Notes under the pieces: generated by a model
The model's input: only the letters and a program-made list of their open reading frames with translations
What the model was told of the DNA's origin: nothing
Database searches by the model: none
Source of the DNA: Schistosoma haematobium
Taxonomy: Eukaryota > Platyhelminthes > Trematoda > Strigeidida > Schistosomatidae
Direction: 5' to 3'
DNA length: 64,000 nucleotides
NCBI RefSeq assembly: GCF_000699445.3
Contig: NC_067196.1
Coordinates: forward strand, 47,409,364-47,473,363
Made by a program: the position numbers and the translations under genes
In this document: positions 57,968-64,000 of the stretch, one piece after another
Numbering within the stretch: position 1 is the first letter of the stretch
Layout of the letters: every line of letters starts with the position of its first letter

Positions 57968-58049
57968 TTCCAGGTTTTCAATGATAGTCTAACGTCAATC
58001 GGTTCATGATCTCAAAAAAATAATAATTCAAAAACATTTAAGTTTCTTC

Positions 58050-58588
58050 ATTTTATTTATTTATTTATTTCAACACATAAACATAGGTACAAGAAGGCAC
58101 CAAATAGATATGCGCCACACAAGTCACTAGATTTGTGTGTGCACTGTGATACCGCCCGGGTGCCTCGACCGAAACAGATGGTTTTCTTAGGGGGCCACAC
58201 TCGAAGTCTTTGACCTAAAGGTCTAATCCACAAGGCAGTGAAGCAACGTAAGGAGACTAAGTCCCATGGTAGCCGGTGACCAACGATTGGTTCATACGCC
58301 ATTTGCTCCTTCAGGATACTGGATCTCATGTGCATCATTGGTTTGGAATCAGGGTTTTCCAACTCCCCTAGGTGGACTCTCCGTGTCCACCAACCCGGTT
58401 AAAGCGCCGGACATTCGCTTTTCGTCCTCTCAATTTCGTAAACAACACCCCCGCCTCGAGAAGACAGTAGGTAGGACTTCTCTGGCAGTGATTGCATTCA
58501 CATGGCCATGTGAGAACATTTTGAGAGGGAGAGCTACCTCCCTCCATTCTTGGCTTAACCAGGGCATTTTGGGCTTCTACATTTAATA
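58050..58588 (-). mobile_element. unclassified retroposon-like repeat U2, copy 2
   Basis: A minus-strand copy homologous to 20785-21304 along its full length. The (AAAT)n tail lies at 58050-58070, at the 3' end in element orientation. Being less AT-rich, it stands out from the flanks. The frames of 100 or so codons on either strand (58057-58362 minus, 58266-58586 plus) are not preserved in copy 1 and are not taken as genes. Confidence 0.7.
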
Positions 58589-60188
58589 TTAAATCGTTAA
58601 TTATATTAACGTTATATAATGGTTCTAGTCTTTTAATTTCAACATAGACTTAAGTGAATGTACCTAAGTAATCACCCATACTAATTGATATATTGATCAA
58701 TTACAATAAAAGTGTGAACTGTTTACTTTCCATAACAAAATGTATCAACCAGTTTTTTGGAAATATTCTCAGTTTCTTAGGTATATCTTTTTTCTAGTAA
58801 CAGTTCAATTTTCTTATTTTCTTCATTCTAATTGTTTAAATGTCAATAAAGAGATTAAATATGTATAGTGTTTCAAGAGCTCTACAATTATCTTCAACAA
58901 GTATCTAATATATTGAATAGGTATTCGAAGTAATGTTGAATGAAACAAAGTTCAAATATGTTTCGAATCATATCACGTGTAATCTAAAGCAAAATGTAGA
59001 ATCTTCATAGTTTAAATCTTTTAAGACGTAGTCTTTTACATCTCCATGGATAGGCAATACTAGTCAGTCATTGAAAATAATTAGATCCAACTCTAAATAC
59101 ACAAGGTAAGAAGACACAATTCAAAATTACACTAAAATATTATTATTATTAAACCATGTGACAAGTTACAGGTTTAAATTCTGAAATGAATGGAAAATCC
59201 ATTTCATCCTCTATGAATGTTTATAATCGTGTATGGGTTTGCACCCACTTCCCGATTATAAGTTTAGTTTACATCCCTATACATAAATTTTAATCATATT
59301 GTTAAATAGTATTTTAGTTTCTTAATTCTTTTCTATTTATCTTAATGCAACCTTTAAATTTTATATTGTTCTAAACTAATCCATGAACAAATAAATAAAT
59401 AAATAGAGACATGACCTCAAGTATGATTTGACCTTGATTTACGGAGGAAGTCATTACTTGCTTGATCTTAAGTTCATGTGATGATGGTGATTACAATGAT
59501 GCTTCTTAATATGTCTTTTACTTATCCTAAAAAAAGAACTTATATTTTTAAGCATCACAAAATTGTGTCCTCAAAATGACCGCCAGAGTAAAATATCTAA
59601 GAGAAAGAATCAAATAAAAAAATTAACTATAATTTATTTCACTTTATTTATTTAAGGCGAAACTCCGTTGAAAGCAATAATAATAATAATAATGAATATA
59701 TATATAAGGGCACTAAACGAGAATGACCCAAAACTGTGAATCGGTCAACTGAAGGATCGTGTTTATTTAGAACCCTTAATCTCTCGATATATGTATAAAT
59801 ATACGTATATATAAGTTCAAATCCTCAGTATGAAATTAGGACATAACTAAAATATTGAAATGATAATAAAATATATTAAAAATGAATTGTGTAATGATGT
59901 GAAATAAATGAAATTTATTATTCTGCTTAATTTTTAATCAAAAACAAAGTGGTAACCTGGTCAATTTCATAAAAATAAAAACAAAAAAATACTAATTGTG
60001 AATCTTCTAATCATCAAAATCTCTATTTAGATTAAAAATTAAATGATTAAAACTATAATGCCTGTGATGCCCGTGTTTTTTGTTGTTTTGTTTTTTTTAT
60101 TTTTATACACAACTATATGTAACTTAATCATTCCAATACATTTTAATCGAATAGTCGTAATTCAACAATGATATGACCTAAATATTAG
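58589..60188. other. AT-rich non-coding sequence with short microsatellites
   Basis: Short (ATA)n near 59680 and (TA)n near 59698. No gene supported. Confidence 0.5.
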
Positions 60189-60662
60189 TGTTGTAACTGT
60201 GATTGCAAATTATGGAGCAGCGCATTATCGATTGGACCAAAGACGCGTAAGAGAACAACCTAGAGTCCTGACTGGTCCTGCTTCCCTGTCTAGCCCAGCC
60301 AGTTGAGTCCAGAACGCAAGTCTCAGCCTCTGAGATATGAATCATTATATTTCAATCATACTGAGTTTATATACCAGTCAAACCGACCACAACGTATCAA
60401 TAAAATATGAAACAGCATTTCTACAAGAATTAGCCAGATGTGGCTGTGAATGAGGGAGGTAGCGATTAACAGACAGGGAATAGTTCATGAATGATAAATC
60501 GTATAATCATAGTTCATAGGTCAAAATAAAGCTCATAATAAGAGGGGCATGAACATGAACAGATTATTTACATAACAATTATACGATAAAAATATACTTA
60601 TAATATTGGTTCATAAATGGATCCCAAAAATTACCATTGATTATTCCTATCGGGATACAACA
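60189..60662 (-). mobile_element. solo LTR, diverged relative of 2146-2636
   Basis: The minus-strand copy starts TGTTGTATCC (60662 downward) and ends with TACAACACT-side sequence giving CA at 60190-60189. It shares most blocks with the first LTR, including GGTATATAAACTC (TATA region, about 60375-60363) and GATTGGACCAA on the plus strand. Flanks are ATTAG (60184-60188) and ATTAA (60663-60667), a 5 bp target duplication with one mismatch. It is older than the first copy, judging by divergence and the imperfect duplication. No internal region is attached. Confidence 0.78.
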
Positions 60663-61556
60663 ATTAATATCTCTAATTTGTTAAATTAGTGCATATTATG
60701 CAATCATTAGCATTTATTATTATTATTTAAAATAATTCAAATTTGTTTACATTTATTAGGTATGTATTATATACAATCTCTGTTGAAATTGATAAAGACT
60801 TCAAATTCTTCTTCAATCCTAAATAATAATGGGAAGATACAAGTAAAACAACACCAAGTGAATTCTTCTTGTTACATTTGAAATTTAGAAACTCTGCCAT
60901 TAAATTTTTCAAATCATAAATGATTCTATGTATTAAAAAAAATTAGTAAGCAACCAAACTCCAATTCTCTGAAGTTTGCTGAAACCGTTGACATCAGGCA
61001 TCAAAAACCTGACCTATATGTTCAAAAGGAGACGGTTATTAATCTTCCGTTACCTTGGTGACAAATACTCTCTCGCTGCATCTTCATTTTTTTCTTCTTT
61101 TTGTTAAACTCTTCCTCACATTTATTATTATCTTGCAAATTAGTAATCATATTAGATCAACTGAGCTCTACTCACTATACTTATGTAATCACTTGTTTCT
61201 AGCCCTTTGAACTGGTGTCACAATCAATGTTGTAAAATCTTCTTTCACATAAGATATATATTTACAATATTCAGTCTATTAATTTTATTTACACCCTTGC
61301 TATACTATACGAATATATCTTCAATACAACTTCCAACCAAACACTTTCATGTAAGTAATTTAAATTCATTATGTAATTATAATTTTAAATATCACAGGTT
61401 GTAAGCAAACGACGAGAACCTACGAAATAAAAATGAATTCATGCTAATCTGCTAGGATGTTTGTTCTTGCTCTTTTTTTTAAAAAAAAGCGATGGAATAA
61501 ACATATAAGTAGTTGTTCATTAGTTTTGTAAACTAACTTCATGCACAACTCGATCT
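60663..61556. other. AT-rich sequence with a family B SINE scrap
   Basis: Only AATAATGGGAAGATACAAGT at about 60826-60862 is recognisable, the end of a family B unit. Nothing else supported. Confidence 0.5.
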
Positions 61557-61980
61557 AAGCTAAATCACCATTGAAAACCTGGGAGTATTGGATATCCGTT
61601 TCGTTAAAATACTACCATCTCCGAAAATTCCCATACTAATAATAATGTAATACATTTTAGTTTGTGATTATAATTTATTTCTTATGAGAAAAAAGTAAAC
61701 AAATAAACAAAATTCAATTAACAATTTAAGAATATTTTGTAGTGTCTAATTACAATTAAATCATCGATTGGTTGAAGTTAGACATTAATGCCGTTCGGTG
61801 CCGATCTAGAGTTCACACGTGAAACTGAAGGTCCTGGTTTCGAGTCATGCATGCAGGATCGTGGATGAGCACAGCTGAAGAGTCCTATACTTGGACAAAA
61901 CAACTGTCCAGTTCTCACAGGTTTTTAATGGTGATGAGGCTTAGATCTACTCATGAACTCAAATATTAAAAATTAGCAAA
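61557..61980 (+). mobile_element. family A SINE, old degenerate inverted pair
   Basis: A strongly decayed minus fragment (61557-61640: CACCATTGAAAACCTGGGAG, then CCGTTTCGTTA) is followed after a spacer by a plus copy (61755-61980) with part of the 5' body, a tRNA-like head lacking some bases, a ribozyme remnant and the 3' end. It shows the same head-to-head layout at an older stage. Confidence 0.75.
61869..61914 (+). ncRNA. decayed hammerhead ribozyme (family A)
   Basis: The first core strand CTGAAGA fits the consensus and stem II GTCC/GGAC is kept, but the second strand reads CAAAAC (G12 lost) and stem I is broken. Predicted inactive. Confidence 0.7.
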
Positions 61981-64000
61981 ATATTTTAATATTTCAAATG
62001 AAAACGAACAATATAAAATTATTGATTCAATAAATCCTGTAACACTACTATTCAAGTATATCAATTTAAGTACTCAAATAGATCATTAAGTTATGTAAGA
62101 GTTATTTTTCTGTCCTTGATTGTACAACTTTTCGTGTAAATCATTTAAGAGCACTGCTTTATTTTCATTTATCGAAGGGTTATCACGAACTAAGAAACAT
62201 CGGATGGTTGTTTTGTTATGGAATAAAATTAAGGTAGTTTCTCACTGATAACACTGTACGGTGATTGTGATTCATTGAAAATTGATTAAAGATAAAAAAA
62301 TTATGATGGTCATTGAATTTAAATTCAATCTCTATATGGTACTGCATTTGTCAAAATATCTAAATTTCATTATTTCAATCTTGTACAAGGTTTTGTTCAT
62401 CCTTTCTTAAGAAGTTACAAAATATGGGGATTTTCATCTGGTATTAGTTGGTAATTGAAACTATCTTCAACTTATACAATTGTATGAAATCTATTTACTT
62501 TGCTTGTACATAATTAACTTAAACCAAAGTAATTTGAGTAGTTTATAAATTGTACTATAATTTATTTATTTTTATGTCAATTCATTGATATACATTTTTC
62601 AACAGTTCTGTACTTAACTCTGTGTCTCCTTTGAATTCTATTAATTTATTAACTTATCAGTAGTTAAACGTACTTGATTTCGATCTACACTAATTTTACC
62701 TTACAGTTAAATTTCAATCATACATTTCTTTCAGATAATGAAACATTTCACCCAGAATCTTGATATTCATTAAATATACTGTGCTTTGAAATAATTATGT
62801 TTTCAAATCTTAAATGACCATTTGATTTATCATACTAACTGGATTAATAATTTTACTATTAACTTATTCAACTTGTAAACTGTATTATCAAATACATACA
62901 ACAATCTAAAATGAGCGAGCGAACACTTTGCATATCACATAAGGAACATGGAATTCACATTAAAAGAATTTGCAGTTGTTGTGTTGTTGTTTTTTTCAAG
63001 TTAGAAAAAAAGACGTTAATGTTTGTAAAGAGAAAGGGTTTTGAATTTGTAATCTTCAAAGTATCGATTAAATCGATACGTTCAACAATTGGAACCTTTT
63101 ATTAATGAAAATGATTGTCCAAGTGATTCATAAAATCTTTCGTTTATTATATATCATGTACTTCAAGTTAACGTCATGTTTATTTGTTGTGATGAATCTT
63201 TAAGCATTCGTCTAATATAATTAATTATTATGAACAATGGACAACTATGGAATTTCAAGTCTTCTTTAATTAGACCCAGTTAATCTAATCAATAGGGTAG
63301 GTAAGTTGTTTACTGAGAGATTCACTAATTCAAGGAGAAAACACTTTTTTTGAATAGAAATCCTGGATTTCGACCATACGAGTACTTACTTCATCAATGA
63401 AAATTTCCGAGAAGTAATAAAATTAAATATTAACACTTTAAGCTGTTAATCGATGAAATAGGGTTTTTCTGCTCCGAATTTCGATTCTTCCCTGCTATAT
63501 ATGGTCTAGGAAAAAGGCTTTTACATAAATTATTCTATCGTTAAATCAAATCAAACTAGATCATTCGATCATTTTTTACCCATGATATTTTCATGGTTGA
63601 TAAAACTACGTATGAAATTACATTTTTTCAGTTGCGTGAGACATGAGTATAAATTTAAACCGAAGGTAGCCTTCACCAGGAAACAATATCAAGTGGAGCA
63701 CCACCAAAAACTAAAGATTAGTTGATAAAAAAATATGCATCTGTCTCAGCGCTTCCATCAATTCATTTTCTATACTGGTCGCTATGTTTGACCATATCGA
63801 AATATGCATATCGTAGAATTGAGGATGTTATGTAAAACGTTGTCTTTGACATACTTACTCACAGGTAAAACATGAGGTAGGTGGGGAAGAGATCACTATT
63901 CGTTGTTTACTCATGTTAGTGCGATTGATTTGTTATTATCCTATCACATCACTTAACTACTTTAGAAATAGTGTAACTGGATAGCACACTATGATAAAAA
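61981..64000. other. AT-rich non-coding sequence, nothing recognised
   Basis: Two kilobases to the window end without a supported gene or element; the 64-codon frame at 62911-63105 (plus) has no usable splice context. Confidence 0.45.

Larger units (their letters stand above)
57585..58020. mobile_element. family A SINE, head-to-head foldback with decayed ribozymes
   Basis: A minus arm (57595-57735: 3' end, ribozyme, tRNA-like head) meets a plus copy (57736-58015) that includes part of the 5' body. Both arms share variants not seen elsewhere (TTTTCAATGATAGTCTAAC, TCAATCGGTTCATGATCT, GGATGAAACGGCCAT, GATGTACACTG). This means one arm was copied from the other before both decayed a little further. 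Confidence 0.9.

Noticed and set aside
58057..58586. Overlapping 101- and 106-codon frames on opposite strands
   Set aside because: Located in repeat U2; neither frame is preserved in the copy at 20785.
1..64000. CRISPR arrays, prokaryotic operons, ribosome binding sites, origins
   Set aside because: Nothing of the kind is present; sequence character is metazoan nuclear DNA.

Overview
This 64 kb window looks like nuclear DNA of a flatworm, most likely a blood fluke of the genus Schistosoma. It is strongly AT-rich and has no operons or long intact ORFs. It is full of elements I recognise as schistosome repeats: the Sm-alpha type tRNA-derived SINE carrying a hammerhead ribozyme, and SR2/Perere-like RTE-clade non-LTR retrotransposons with short TAAG-repeat tails. 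Most of the window reads as intronic or intergenic sequence crowded with repeats. No complete host gene is visible. A few candidate spliced exons are listed at low to moderate confidence because splice sites, phase and (twice) poly(A) signals agree.

Layout. 0-10 kb: a 491 bp solo LTR with a perfect 5 bp target duplication (2146-2636), a candidate minus-strand terminal exon just beyond it (2745-3008), three copies of a hammerhead SINE ('family A') and the first copy of an unclassified 270 bp repeat. 10-20 kb: a 1.7 kb 5'-truncated RTE copy (10684-12360, minus) whose RT frame has only two nonsense codons, a candidate 3' gene end at 14451-14823, an RTE tail, a second copy of the 270 bp repeat and a foldback SINE. 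20-35 kb: a 520 bp unclassified retroposon-like repeat, a small inverted-repeat element with 13 bp flanking repeats (23718-23946), foldback copies of families A and B (B = Sm-alpha type), a possible Penelope-type ribozyme motif and (AT)n arrays. 35-50 kb: an Sm-alpha copy with a textbook hammerhead (37005-37049), a third ribozyme-SINE family (39383-39672), a 'mini' RTE made of 5' UTR, RT fragment and tail (39936-40460), a longer dead RTE copy (41668-43212) and several tails. 50-64 kb: two RTE copies sharing about 490 bp of identical, already disabled sequence, the most elaborate family A foldback (51832-52490, two intact ribozymes), another foldback with decayed ribozymes, the second retroposon-like repeat and a second solo LTR in reverse orientation (60189-60662).

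Main message. At least four complete hammerhead cores survive, several more are weakened, and many are dead. Nearly every ribozyme SINE, in three different tRNA-derived families, is arranged as head-to-head inverted arms. In some cases the arms share private mutations, so one arm was copied from the other. One copy is a head-to-tail partial dimer whose first base falls at or within a base or two of the ribozyme cleavage site. Together these suggest amplification through self-cleaving multimeric RNA followed by snap-back or strand-switching reverse transcription, plausibly by the RTE machinery that litters the same window. The mechanism is inference; the ribozyme motifs and inverted arms are visible in the sequence.
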